Notes: a model not told the origin generated them from the sequence alone. A DNA stretch of 64,000 nt from Paraburkholderia susongensis (GCF_900177725.1 NZ_FXAT01000004.1:682001-746000); one strand, 5' to 3'. Shown: positions 8,407 through 16,575, numbered from the stretch's first letter. Numbers and translations: made by a program.

Positions 8407-9348
8407 CTACGCGGTAGCCCGGGCCTTCTGCGCGCCGGCTTGCGGGGCGCGCAGCGTGGTCCAGTAGATCACCTTCAATTCGCCTTCGTAGGTCTCGACG
8501 AGCGCCGAGAGACTCTCGACCCAGTCGCCGTCGTTGCAATACAGCACGCCGTCGATGTCGCGCATCTCGGCTTTGTGGATATGGCCGCAGACCACGCCGT
8601 CGCAGCCGCGGCGACGCGCTTCGTCGGTCATCACCGTTTCGAACGACGAGATGAAATTCACCGCGTTCTTGACCTGATGCTTGAGGTACTGCGAGAGCGA
8701 CCAGTATGGGAAGCCGAGTTTGCTGCGGATCCGGTTGAACCAGCGGTTCAGCACGAGAATCATCGTGTAGAGCGTGTCGCCGAGATAGGCGAGCCATTTC
8801 GCGTGCTGGATCACGCCGTCGAACAGATCGCCGTGCACGATCCACAGTCGTTTGCCGACGAGCGTCGTGTGAAACGCTTCGCCGCGCACGTGGATGTCGC
8901 CGAACGCGAGGTCGCAGAACTGGCGCGCGGCTTCGTCGTGATTGCCGGGCACATAGATGACCTGGGTGCCTTTGCGTGCCTTGCGCAGCACTTTCTGCAC
9001 GACGTCGTTGTGCGCCTGCGGCCAGTACCAGCCTTTTTTCAACTGCCAGCCGTCGATGATGTCGCCGACCAGGTACAGGTACTCCGATTCGTTGTGGCGC
9101 AGGAAGTCGAGCAGATAGTGCGCCTGGCAGCCGCTCGAACCGAGATGGATGTCGGAGAGCCAGATCGTGCGGTAGCGGTGCGGATCGGCGTGGCCGTCGT
9201 CGGGATGGTCGGCGTGGGTGTCGAGTGGTGGCGTTGCCGGCAGCGGCAGGCCGTGCTGGGTGGAGCCTGGGGCCGGGCGGAACGCGACGGGGTCGACGCT
9301 CGGGCCGATCTGGCGGAACAGGGAAGTCGCGGACGTTTTCGGGTCCAT
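8407..9348 (-). CDS. Metallophosphoesterase of the LpxH/PlcP group (COG2908)
   Basis: A 313-residue calcineurin-like phosphoesterase. Metal-ligand motifs appear in order: LSDIHLGS (about residue 65), GDIIDGW, GNHDE, IVHGDLFD and GHIHKAE. The family is often annotated UDP-2,3-diacylglucosamine diphosphatase. However, a subgroup next to a GT4 gene is PlcP, a Mn-dependent phospholipase C that releases diacylglycerol from phosphatidyl lipids under phosphate limitation. Here the downstream genes are a GT4 and dgkA, which favours PlcP. An alternative ATG at 9414 adds 22 residues. I prefer 9348 because a Pho-box-like repeat at 9393-9410 would otherwise lie inside the gene. Neither start has a strong Shine-Dalgarno. 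Confidence 0.8.
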   Translation of the reverse strand: MDPKTSATSLFRQIGPSVDPVAFRPAPGSTQHGLPLPATPPLDTHADHPDDGHADPHRYRTIWLSDIHLGSSGCQAHYLLDFLRHNESEYLYLVGDIIDGWQLKKGWYWPQAHNDVVQKVLRKARKGTQVIYVPGNHDEAARQFCDLAFGDIHVRGEAFHTTLVGKRLWIVHGDLFDGVIQHAKWLAYLGDTLYTMILVLNRWFNRIRSKLGFPYWSLSQYLKHQVKNAVNFISSFETVMTDEARRRGCDGVVCGHIHKAEMRDIDGVLYCNDGDWVESLSALVETYEGELKVIYWTTLRAPQAGAQKARATA

Positions 9349-9392
9349 GGCGCGCGCGTCGAGTGGCGGTGCCCGTATTGGGCCGGGCGCGC

Positions 9393-9410
9393 GTGACTGT
9401 GCCGTGACAG
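9393..9410 (-). promoter_or_regulatory. Candidate Pho box (two 7-nt half-sites at 11-nt period)
   Basis: Reading the minus strand gives CTGTCAC, GGCA, CAGTCAC: two near-identical 7-mers spaced by 4 nt. This matches the PhoB box layout (CTGTCAT, 4 nt, CTGTCAY) except for one internal base and the first final T. It ends 44 bases before the preferred phosphoesterase start. The same bases also form an inverted repeat, TGACTG/CAGTCA, so another regulator is possible. Confidence 0.45.
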
Positions 9411-9538
9411 TCATGAGAAGTTCTTATTACGAGGGTGTTTTCTTTTTTTTGTTGGGGTTTGCTTTTTTCGTTCCTGCGGTGGTGGCCTTTCCTTGTTTTC
9501 TTGTCGGTCTATTAGCGTTGCCCCTGTGCGGGGCGGCA

Positions 9539-9570
9539 CCTACTTTCTTTGCGGCTGCAAAGAAAGTAGG
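9539..9570. repeat. Perfect 14-bp hairpin inside the left arm
   Basis: CCTACTTTCTTTGC and its reverse complement are separated by GGCT. The same structure is present in mirrored form in the right arm. Confidence 0.85.
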
Positions 9571-9963
9571 CAAAGAAAGCAGCTTCACACCGCCAATTCT
9601 TAAGCGGGTCCCCTGGCTTGGAGGGGGTAGTGGTGCATCTGGAATCTGTCTCCTCGCACATTTGCCGTGAGTGACAAGGCAGTCATTCTTCCGGCGGCGC
9701 TGCGCGCCCCGAACCCCTGTTCAAAAACCATCGGTTTTTTTCGGCGCATCGCCGAGGCGAAGCCGATGGCCCTCACGGAGCAAGGCTTGTCTCACTGGTT
9801 TCCCCTGCAGACCCGTCCGCGACGCACGTAGTGCGGAGTGGGAGCGGATGACGGCTTTGTCACCAGCGTGCAATGTGCGGGGGCACAGATTCCAGATGCA
9901 CCACTACCCCCTCCAAGCCAGGGGACCCGCTTAAGAACTGGCGGTGTGAAGCTGCTTTCTTTG

Positions 9964-9995
9964 CCTACTTTCTTTGCAGCCGCAAAGAAAGTAGG
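9964..9995. repeat. Perfect 14-bp hairpin inside the right arm
   Basis: The same CCTACTTTCTTTGC stem as in the left arm, here with loop AGCC. The hairpin is self-complementary, so it appears in both arms whichever strand is read. Confidence 0.85.
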
Positions 9996-10170
9996 TGCCG
10001 CCCCGCACAGGGGCAACGCTAATAGACCGATAAGAAAACAAGGAAAGGCCACCACCGCAGGAACGAAAAAAGCAGAACCCACCCAAGACACCTACATCAC
10101 AAATCCGCAAACAACGATAAAGAAGATAAGGAGTGCAAAAATCAGCAACACCCTACGCGCCGCGTAGCCC

Positions 10171-10692
10171 TCAACCCATAACCCCAATCACCCGCGTACC
10201 CGCGAGCCGATCATGCAGAAACTGACGCTGCGGATCGAAGCGCCCAGTCGCGGCCCACACCACGAACCAGACGCCAGCGATCAGCAGCGTCTGCGGCACG
10301 CGCAACCCAAGCAACGGATGCAGCGCGAGCGGCGGCAGAAACCACAGCCACGCGAGCACGTAGCGGGCGATCGCGCGTGAGATGGAGAGCGGTGTGCCAT
10401 CGGCCGCGACGACGCGCAAGCGCCAGGTTTTCATCGGCAGCGTCTGGCCGCCGTGGGTCCAGAACCACACGAAGTACACGCCGACCACGAGGCCGATCCA
10501 TCCGGCCAGCAGGTTGTGGTGCGTGAGTCCGTTGCGCTGCTGCGTCAGCGTGCTGAACAGATAGCCTGCGATGAACACGACCCCGAACAGGATCACCGCC
10601 TCGTAAAGCAGCGCCGCGAGCCGGCGCCGCACGGTGGGCGCCATGCCGGGCGAGGCGGAGGGCAAGGTCGGGGTGACGAGCGGCTGGGACAC
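10171..10692 (-). CDS. RDD-family membrane protein
   Basis: A 173-residue membrane protein with the RDD pattern: an N-terminal RRRLAALLYEAVILFG, where the usual R-D-D acidic residue is altered, a second helix pair around WIGLVVGVYFVWFWTHGG, then QTLPMKTWRLRVV and a C-terminal FLHDRLAGTRV. Function in the family ranges from ion transport to unknown. The GTG at 10692 was chosen because it lies 10 bases after the DUF3106 stop and gives a short leader. The ATG at 10644 is an alternative and would be 16 residues shorter. It is the last gene of the sigma/DUF3619/DUF3106 operon. Upstream open frame overlaps DUF3106 and was excluded. Confidence 0.78.
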   Translation of the reverse strand: MSQPLVTPTLPSASPGMAPTVRRRLAALLYEAVILFGVVFIAGYLFSTLTQQRNGLTHHNLLAGWIGLVVGVYFVWFWTHGGQTLPMKTWRLRVVAADGTPLSISRAIARYVLAWLWFLPPLALHPLLGLRVPQTLLIAGVWFVVWAATGRFDPQRQFLHDRLAGTRVIGVMG

Positions 10693-10702
10693 GGGGCGGG
10701 GA

Positions 10703-11470
10703 TCAGGAGCCGTTGAAGATCGACGGCGCCTCGGCCGGCGACACAGGCACCGGCGTGGCCGGCACGAAGCTGCCTGCTGCCGGAATCTCCGGAGGCGAAG
10801 GCAGTACGGCTGCGCCCGGCGCCGACGCGGCCACCGCGGCGCTCGCGGCGGCTGCATTGCTTGCGCCATGCTCACGCGCGTTGACGAAGCGGTCGATTCC
10901 CTTGATCTCGTTGCGTGCCGACGGCGGCGCGCTGACGACGCTCGGCCGGCGCTTGCGTTCGCTGGCGGCAAGCCGTTCCTTCTGTTCCTCGGACAGTTGC
11001 TGGTAAGCCTTCCACGCGTTCTGGCGAGCTTCGCGCGGCAATTCCTTCGACACTTGATAGTTCTCGCGCGCGACGCGGCGCTGATCGGGCGTCATGCGCA
11101 CCCATTCGCTCATGCGCTCATGCAGACGTTTTTGCGCATCAGGCGACATCTTCGCGTAACGTGATGCGATCCTGATCCATTTTCGCTTACGTTCGTCGCT
11201 GAACGAATTCCATTGGGATGCGAACGGCGCGAGCGCGGTATGTTCGGCGGCACTCAGGCGCGACCACGCGAGCGGGCTGTTGCTGCCAGGCAGGCTGGGT
11301 AATTCGACGGACAGTGCAGGCGCGGGCGCCTTCGTCGCGAGGTTGCCGCTAGCCGAGGGGCTGGCCGCGGGCGACGGGCTCGGATGAAAGCGCGGGTACG
11401 TCGCGGCAAACGACACCAGCGCCGCAATCGTGCATCCGAAAACAACGGCGAGGCCGCGCTTGTAACTCAC
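10703..11470 (-). CDS. DUF3106 protein, membrane-anchored, CpxP/Spy-like repeat helices
   Basis: A 255-residue protein. Residues 7-22 are hydrophobic (GLAVVFGCTIAALVSF) and probably anchor or export it. After a Pro/Ala-rich linker come five short motifs at roughly regular spacing: LSAAEH, FSDERK, MSPDAQ, MTPDQR and LSEEQK. These recall the LTxxQ helices of periplasmic CpxP/Spy/CnrX sensors and fit DUF3106. The C-terminus is Ala/Pro-rich. The GTG start at 11470 has GGGAG about 10 bases upstream and avoids overlap with DUF3619. Third gene of the sigma operon, it is a plausible periplasmic sensor or chaperone. That role is inference. Confidence 0.78.
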   Translation of the reverse strand: MSYKRGLAVVFGCTIAALVSFAATYPRFHPSPSPAASPSASGNLATKAPAPALSVELPSLPGSNSPLAWSRLSAAEHTALAPFASQWNSFSDERKRKWIRIASRYAKMSPDAQKRLHERMSEWVRMTPDQRRVARENYQVSKELPREARQNAWKAYQQLSEEQKERLAASERKRRPSVVSAPPSARNEIKGIDRFVNAREHGASNAAAASAAVAASAPGAAVLPSPPEIPAAGSFVPATPVPVSPAEAPSIFNGS

Positions 11471-11486
11471 CCGAAGAATCTCCCGC

Positions 11487-11912
11487 TCAGTGGGCGCGTG
11501 AAAGATACGCGTTGAAGCCGTGGTCAAGGTAGGCATTGAGCGGCAGGTCGTCGCTTAGCATCGCGGCATCGATATCGGCGAGCTCGGCGGTGCGTTGGTG
11601 GTCTTCCCAGTACGCAATGCCGATGAGGCTCACCACCAGTGCGGCGAGCGGCCACGCGAGCGCGAAACGGCGCAGCGGCGAACGGCGGCGCGGCTGCTCG
11701 AAGCCGGCCTGCGGCATGGCCGCCGGCATGCCGGCGAAAGCAGGCGCGAATACCGGCGCGCTGACGGCTTCGGGCTTCCTGCGGGCAAGCGCCGCGCGGC
11801 GCGCCGCGGCGAGCCGGTCGACGGTAGCGGGGGGAAGATTGGCGGTGTTTTCGTCGAGCGCGCGGCGCACCTCGCGCGCGAACTCGAATTCTCTGGTTTC
11901 GAGGGAGCTCAT
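11487..11912 (-). CDS. DUF3619 protein, single-pass, candidate anti-sigma factor
   Basis: A 141-residue protein with a soluble N-terminus (EFAREVRRALDENTANLPPATVDRLAAARR), a Pro/Ala linker, one membrane helix near residues 88-105 (FALAWPLAALVVSLIGIAYW), and a short acidic C-terminus with DIDAAMLSDDLPLNAYLDHGF. This matches DUF3619. The N-in, single-helix layout and the 4-base ATGA overlap with the sigma-factor stop are what one expects of a membrane anti-sigma factor. No classical zinc anti-sigma motif is present, so the role is inferred from topology and position only. Confidence 0.8.
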   Translation of the reverse strand: MSSLETREFEFAREVRRALDENTANLPPATVDRLAAARRAALARRKPEAVSAPVFAPAFAGMPAAMPQAGFEQPRRRSPLRRFALAWPLAALVVSLIGIAYWEDHQRTAELADIDAAMLSDDLPLNAYLDHGFNAYLSRAH

Positions 11913-12472
11913 AGCGTGATTCCTTTGGCCTTGAGCGCTTGTGCCAGCGTGTGGGTAGCCCGGGAGCAGTGCGTTTTCACGCTGCCTTCGGAACAGCCCA
12001 TTGCGGCGGCAGTCTCGGCGACATCCATATCCTCCCAATAACGCATGAGAAACGCCTCCCGTTGACGTGCCGGTAATTTCCGGATCTCGTCGTCGATCAA
12101 CTGCAGGACCTGCTCGCGCTCGAGCTTCTGCTCGTTGCTCTCGGCGCCGGCTGAACCTTGCGCGGCCTCGAATGTTTCGAGCGGGTCGAATTCGTCGTCG
12201 TCGGCATTGCCGAGCGACGAGAACAGGCTAATCCACGTATTGCGTACTTTGGCACGACGGAAATAGTCGTGCATCGCATTCTGCAGAATACGCTGAAACA
12301 GCAGCGGTAATTCGGCCGCCGGACGATCGCCGTACTTTTCGGCGAGCTTGATCATCGCGTCCTGCACGATATCGAGCGAGGCGTCGTCGTCCCGCACGGC
12401 GTAGACCGTCTGCTTGAATGCGCGCCTTTCGACGCCCGCCAGAAAATCGGCGAGTTCCTTGTCTGATGCCAT
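11909..12472 (-). CDS. ECF-type RNA polymerase sigma factor
   Basis: A 187-residue sigma-70 family protein lacking region 1. Region 2 covers ADFLAGVERRAFKQTVYAVRDDDASLDIVQDAM, and region 4 has LPARQREAFLMRYWEDMDVAETAAAMGCSEGSVKTHCSRA, with the recognition helix at its end. An acidic linker (NADDDEFDPLETFE) separates them. It directs transcription of its regulon, which typically includes its own operon. The ATG at 12472 puts region 2 close to the N-terminus, but the Shine-Dalgarno is weak. Downstream genes DUF3619, DUF3106 and RDD overlap or nearly touch, so one message is likely. Confidence 0.88.
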   Translation of the reverse strand: MASDKELADFLAGVERRAFKQTVYAVRDDDASLDIVQDAMIKLAEKYGDRPAAELPLLFQRILQNAMHDYFRRAKVRNTWISLFSSLGNADDDEFDPLETFEAAQGSAGAESNEQKLEREQVLQLIDDEIRKLPARQREAFLMRYWEDMDVAETAAAMGCSEGSVKTHCSRATHTLAQALKAKGITL

Positions 12473-12872
12473 CCGTTTGGGGGTCGGCGCAGCGGGCGTG
12501 CGCGTAATCGTTCGAAAAATGTCGTAAAACTCGCGGATGCTAACAAACTTTTGCGCCGCGAGGGGCGAAACGTGCTTTAACTTGCATTTGCATGACGGCC
12601 GCATGAGGGCTTGCCGCACTCCCGCCACGAGAATGATCGCGGTCAGGTCTGCCCGATTTTGCGCCCCGGCGCGCAAGCCGACGGCAATATTTGCTTGACC
12701 GTAAGCGCGCCAGACGCTATCTTCGCTGGTTCGCAACATAAGTGAGTTTGTCTCAATTGAGGTGTGGCCCAAGAAGCTCACCTGTCAACTGGACGCGCCG
12801 CTTGAACCCGAGCCACAAGCCCGGCAGAGAGCACCCGATCAATTTTTTGCCGAAAATTCGAAAGGTGAATAA
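12473..12872. other. Intergenic region between the sigma operon and ilvB
   Basis: These 400 bases separate divergent genes. The ilv-facing half has a recognisable sigma-70 promoter at 12695-12723 and a 10-bp palindrome CTCAATTGAG at 12752-12761 in the leader. I found no leader peptide rich in Ile, Val or Leu and no T-run terminator before ilvB. The sigma-facing half shows no clear promoter by eye. Confidence 0.5.
12695..12723 (+). promoter_or_regulatory. Candidate sigma-70 promoter of ilvBNC
   Basis: TTGACC and TATCTT are separated by exactly 17 nt. Transcription would start near 12731 and give a leader of about 140 nt before ilvB. Confidence 0.5.
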
Positions 12873-14636
12873 ATGAATATGCCCAGCGCGGAATTCTCCA
12901 CGTCGGATACGACCCTCCATCACGAAGCAGACTCTATCGGCGCCACCGTGCTCATGAAGGCACTGGCCGACGAAGACGTCGAGTTCATCTGGGGCTATCC
13001 CGGCGGCTCGGTACTCTACATTTACGACGAGCTGTACAAGCAGGACAAATTCCAGCACGTGCTCGTGCGTCACGAACAGGCCGCCGTGCATGCCGCCGAC
13101 GCCTACGCGCGCTCCACCGGCAAGGTCGGCGTGTGTCTCGTGACCTCCGGCCCCGGCGTCACCAATGCGGTGACCGGCATCGCCACCGCGTACATGGATT
13201 CGATCCCGATGGTGGTGATCAGCGGCCAGGTGCCGACTGCCGCGATCGGTCAGGATGCATTCCAGGAGTGCGACACGGTCGGCATCACGCGTCCCTGCGT
13301 GAAGCACAACTTCCTCGTGAAGGACGTGCGCGATCTCGCCGCCACCGTCAAGAAAGCGTTCTATATCGCCCGTACCGGCCGCCCCGGCCCGGTGCTGATC
13401 GACATTCCGAAAGACGTGTCGAAGGCGCCGTGCCAGTACGAGCCGATCAGGAGCGTTTCGCTGCGCTCATACAACCCGGTCACGAAGGGCCACTCCGGCC
13501 AGATCCGCAAGGCGGTTTCACTGCTGCTGTCGGCGAAGCGCCCGTACATCTACACCGGCGGCGGCATCATCCTCGCGGACGCCTCGCGTGAGCTGAACCA
13601 GTTCGCCGACCTGCTCGGCTATCCGGTCACCAACACGCTGATGGGTCTGGGCGGCTATCGCTCGAGCGACAAGAAATTCCTCGGCATGCTCGGCATGCAC
13701 GGCACGTACGAAGCCAACATGGCGATGCAGCACTGCGACGTGCTGATCGCGATCGGCGCACGCTTCGACGACCGTGTGATCGGCGACCCGGCGCACTTCG
13801 CGTCGCGGCCGCGCAAGATCATCCATATCGACATCGATCCTTCCTCCATTTCCAAGCGCGTCAAGGTCGACATTCCGATCGTCGGCGACGTGAAGGAAGT
13901 GCTCAAGGAACTGATCGAGCAACTGCAGGCGGCCGAGCATGGTCCGGACACCGCGGCGCTCGCCGACTGGTGGAAGGACATCGAAGCCTGGCGCGCGAAA
14001 GACTGCCTGAAGTTCGATCGCAAGAGCGACATCATCAAGCCGCAATACGTGGTCGAAAAGGCGTGGGAGCTCACCGACGGCAATGCCTTCGTGTGTTCCG
14101 ACGTCGGTCAGCACCAGATGTGGGCCGCGCAGTTCTACAAGTTCAACAAGCCGCGCCGCTGGATCAACTCCGGCGGTCTCGGCACGATGGGCTTCGGCCT
14201 GCCCGCGGCGATGGGTGTGAAGATGGCGCACCCGGACGACGACGTGCTCTGCATCACGGGCGAAGGCTCGATCCAGATGTGCATCCAGGAGCTGTCGACC
14301 TGCAAGCAGTACGACCTCCCGGTCAAGATTCTTTCGCTGAACAACCGCTATCTGGGCATGGTGCGCCAGTGGCAGCAGATCGAATACAGCAAGCGCTATT
14401 CGCATTCGTACATGGATGCGCTGCCCGATTTCGTGAAGCTCGCCGAAGCGTACGGTCACGTCGGCATGCGCGTCGAGCGCACGGCCGATGTGGAACCGGC
14501 GCTGAAGGAAGCGCTGCGGCTCAAGGATCGCGCGGTGTTTCTCGATTTCCAGACCGATCCGACCGAAAACGTCTGGCCGATGGTTCAGGCCGGCAAGGGC
14601 ATCACCGAGATGCTCATGGGTTCGGAAGATCTTTAA
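12873..14636 (+). CDS. ilvB: Acetolactate synthase large (catalytic) subunit
   Basis: A 587-residue thiamine-diphosphate enzyme. The first step of valine, leucine and isoleucine synthesis joins two pyruvates, or pyruvate and 2-oxobutyrate, with loss of CO2. The N-terminal domain carries the catalytic Glu in VRHEQAAVHAADAYAR, a central FAD/Rossmann-like domain follows, and the C-terminal TPP/Mg motif begins ITGEGSIQM and ends SLNNRYLGMV. The usual GDG of the metal motif is GEG here. An AAAGGTGA Shine-Dalgarno precedes the ATG. It is first of ilvB-ilvN-ilvC, and the small subunit starts 145 bases downstream. Confidence 0.97.
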   Translation: MNMPSAEFSTSDTTLHHEADSIGATVLMKALADEDVEFIWGYPGGSVLYIYDELYKQDKFQHVLVRHEQAAVHAADAYARSTGKVGVCLVTSGPGVTNAVTGIATAYMDSIPMVVISGQVPTAAIGQDAFQECDTVGITRPCVKHNFLVKDVRDLAATVKKAFYIARTGRPGPVLIDIPKDVSKAPCQYEPIRSVSLRSYNPVTKGHSGQIRKAVSLLLSAKRPYIYTGGGIILADASRELNQFADLLGYPVTNTLMGLGGYRSSDKKFLGMLGMHGTYEANMAMQHCDVLIAIGARFDDRVIGDPAHFASRPRKIIHIDIDPSSISKRVKVDIPIVGDVKEVLKELIEQLQAAEHGPDTAALADWWKDIEAWRAKDCLKFDRKSDIIKPQYVVEKAWELTDGNAFVCSDVGQHQMWAAQFYKFNKPRRWINSGGLGTMGFGLPAAMGVKMAHPDDDVLCITGEGSIQMCIQELSTCKQYDLPVKILSLNNRYLGMVRQWQQIEYSKRYSHSYMDALPDFVKLAEAYGHVGMRVERTADVEPALKEALRLKDRAVFLDFQTDPTENVWPMVQAGKGITEMLMGSEDL

Positions 14637-14781
14637 CGACGGGGCGTTTGGGCGCATTTGCACGCATTTTGCATAAACCCAGCGCTGGCTTCGTCATGCG
14701 CGCCTTCAAAAAAGGCGAGAGCAAACGAAGCGGCGCCGCACCGCTCGCGGACATCGACACAACATCTGGAAGAAGCGAAAC

Positions 14782-15273
14782 ATGAGACACATCATTTCCG
14801 TCCTGCTGGAAAACGAACCGGGCGCGTTGTCACGCGTGGTTGGTCTCTTCTCGGCACGCGGCTACAACATTGAAACCTTGACGGTGGCTCCGACCGAAGA
14901 CCGTTCGCTGTCGCGCATGACCATCGTCTCCATTGGCTCGGACGACGTGATCGAACAGATCACGAAGCATCTGAACCGCCTGATCGAGGTGGTGAAAGTG
15001 GTCGACCTTACCGAGGGCGCCCACATCGAGCGCGAGCTGATGCTGATCAAGGTGAGGGCGGTCGGCAAGGAGCGTGAAGAGATGAAGCGGATGTCGGACA
15101 TTTTCCGCGGCCGCATCATCGACGTCACCGAAAAGACCTACACGATCGAACTGACGGGGGCGAGCGACAAGCTCGACGCCTTCATCGAAGGGCTCGATTC
15201 CACGGCGATTCTCGAAACGGTCCGCACGGGCAGCTCGGGCATCGGTCGCGGCGAGCGCATTCTGAAGGTCTGA
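14782..15273 (+). CDS. ilvN: Acetolactate synthase small (regulatory) subunit
   Basis: A 163-residue protein of the IlvH/IlvN family. It opens with the ACT domain (MRHIISVLLENEPGALSRVV, then ARGYNIETLTV), which binds valine and mediates feedback inhibition, and continues with the C-terminal activation domain (LIKVRAVGKEREEMKR, ITGASD-like TIELTGASDKLDAFI). It binds and activates the large subunit in the cytoplasm. The length is normal. The gene is on the same strand between ilvB and ilvC with gaps of about 140 bases on both sides and no terminator, so co-transcription is likely. Confidence 0.96.
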   Translation: MRHIISVLLENEPGALSRVVGLFSARGYNIETLTVAPTEDRSLSRMTIVSIGSDDVIEQITKHLNRLIEVVKVVDLTEGAHIERELMLIKVRAVGKEREEMKRMSDIFRGRIIDVTEKTYTIELTGASDKLDAFIEGLDSTAILETVRTGSSGIGRGERILKV

Positions 15274-15414
15274 CGCGCGGCGCTTTCAAACCCTGACGCC
15301 GTGCGCTGACGTCATGATCGCAAGGCCGGGCAGCGCATGATGAACCCGGCTCACAACACCTTATTCGCAGTACCTGAATTTCACTGAATCATCGAATCTA
15401 GCCAAGGAACCGAC

Positions 15415-16431
15415 ATGAAAGTTTTCTACGACAAGGACGCCGATCTCTCCCTCATCAAGGGCAAGCAGGTCACCATCATCGGCTATGGCTCGCAAGGCCA
15501 TGCACACGCGCTGAACCTCAAGGAAAGCGGTGTGAACATCACCGTCGGTCTGCGCAAGGGCGGCGCATCGTGGAGCAAGGCTGAGAACGCCGGCCTGCAA
15601 GTGAAGGAAGTCGCGGAAGCGGTCAAGGGCGCGGACGTCGTCATGATGCTGCTGCCGGACGAGCAGATCGCCGACGTGTACGCGAAGGAAGTGCACGCGA
15701 ACATCAAGCAGGGCGCAGCGCTCGCCTTCGCGCATGGCTTCAACGTTCACTACGGCCAGGTGATCCCGCGTGCCGACCTCGACGTCATCATGATCGCGCC
15801 GAAGGCGCCGGGCCACACGGTGCGCGGCACCTACTCGCAAGGTGGCGGCGTGCCGCACCTGATCGCGGTTGCGCAAGACAAGTCGGGCGCAGCGCGCGAC
15901 ATCGCCCTGTCGTACGCAGCGGCGAACGGCGGCGGCCGTGCCGGCATCATCGAAACGAACTTCCGCGAAGAAACCGAAACCGATCTGTTCGGCGAACAGG
16001 CCGTGCTGTGCGGTGGCACCGTCGACCTCATCAAGGCCGGCTTCGAAACGCTCGTCGAAGCGGGCTACGCGCCGGAAATGGCGTACTTCGAATGCCTGCA
16101 CGAACTGAAGCTGATCGTCGACCTGATCTACGAAGGCGGCATCGCTAACATGAACTACTCGATCTCGAACAACGCCGAGTACGGCGAGTACGTGACGGGT
16201 CCGCGCATCGTGACCGCTGAAACGAAGAAGGCGATGAAGGCCGTGCTGACCGACATCCAGACCGGCGAATACGCGAAGAGCTTCATCATCGAGAACAAGG
16301 CTGGCGCGCCGACGCTGCAATCGCGCCGCCGTCTGACGGCCGAGCACCAGATCGAACAGGTCGGTGCGAAGCTGCGCGCGATGATGCCGTGGATCGCCAA
16401 GAACAAGCTCGTCGACCAGTCGAAGAACTAA
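15415..16431 (+). CDS. ilvC: Ketol-acid reductoisomerase (class I)
   Basis: A 338-residue enzyme that converts acetolactate to dihydroxyisovalerate with NADPH and Mg, the second step of branched-chain amino acid synthesis. It shows the N-terminal GYGSQGHAHALNLKESG dinucleotide loop, LLPDEQIADVY, the HGFNVHYGQ region, and the C-terminal knotted domain with EETETDLFGEQAVLCGG and the Mg-binding glutamates around FECLHELKLIVDLIYEGG. The short length marks the class I type. It is the last gene of the ilv operon, followed by a strong terminator at 16501. Confidence 0.97.
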   Translation: MKVFYDKDADLSLIKGKQVTIIGYGSQGHAHALNLKESGVNITVGLRKGGASWSKAENAGLQVKEVAEAVKGADVVMMLLPDEQIADVYAKEVHANIKQGAALAFAHGFNVHYGQVIPRADLDVIMIAPKAPGHTVRGTYSQGGGVPHLIAVAQDKSGAARDIALSYAAANGGGRAGIIETNFREETETDLFGEQAVLCGGTVDLIKAGFETLVEAGYAPEMAYFECLHELKLIVDLIYEGGIANMNYSISNNAEYGEYVTGPRIVTAETKKAMKAVLTDIQTGEYAKSFIIENKAGAPTLQSRRRLTAEHQIEQVGAKLRAMMPWIAKNKLVDQSKN

Positions 16432-16500
16432 GCGAGTCGCGGCCCAGGTCCGGCCCGATGCATTACTGTGTCGGCCGGGTGAATCAGGCCGGGCAAATCA

Positions 16501-16538
16501 AAAAGCCGTCCAAGGGTGCTGAACCCTGGGCGGCTTTT
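16501..16538 (+). terminator. Rho-independent terminator after ilvC
   Basis: A hairpin with outer stem AAAAGCCG/CGGCTTTT and inner AAGGGT-ACCCT pairing, 70 bases after the ilvC stop. Its position ends the ilvBNC message and separates it from psd. Confidence 0.8.
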
Positions 16539-16575
16539 GCTATCCTACGGTTTTACAAAAACACAGAAGCCATCC

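Larger units (their letters stand above)
9451..10088. repeat. Long inverted repeat element with two 189-nt arms, 187/189 identical
   Basis: The segment 9461-9649 and the reverse complement of 9885-10073 match at all but two positions by direct comparison. Weaker complementarity extends outward to about 9451/10088 and inward to about 9691/9847. The centre of roughly 155 nt carries its own small hairpin, with CCATCGG at 9728 pairing with CCGATGG at 9763. Each arm contains a perfect 14-bp hairpin and a short GCCCC/GGGGC hairpin. The element fills the 755-base gap between the phosphoesterase and RDD genes. There is no transposase and no obvious target-site duplication. Confidence 0.9.

Noticed and set aside
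9218..9670. Open frame across the left arm of the inverted repeat, plus a matching minus-strand frame at 9792-10091
   Set aside because: Both encode the same peptide only because the DNA arms are copies. No start signal or family is recognisable, and the hairpins explain the conservation.
9451..10088. Insertion sequence or CRISPR array
   Set aside because: No transposase, no direct target repeats visible, and no regularly spaced direct repeats with spacers.
12762..12871. GTG-started small ORF in the ilvB leader ending next to the ilvB ATG
   Set aside because: Composition is not rich in Ile, Val or Leu, and there is no terminator structure, so it does not look like an attenuation peptide.
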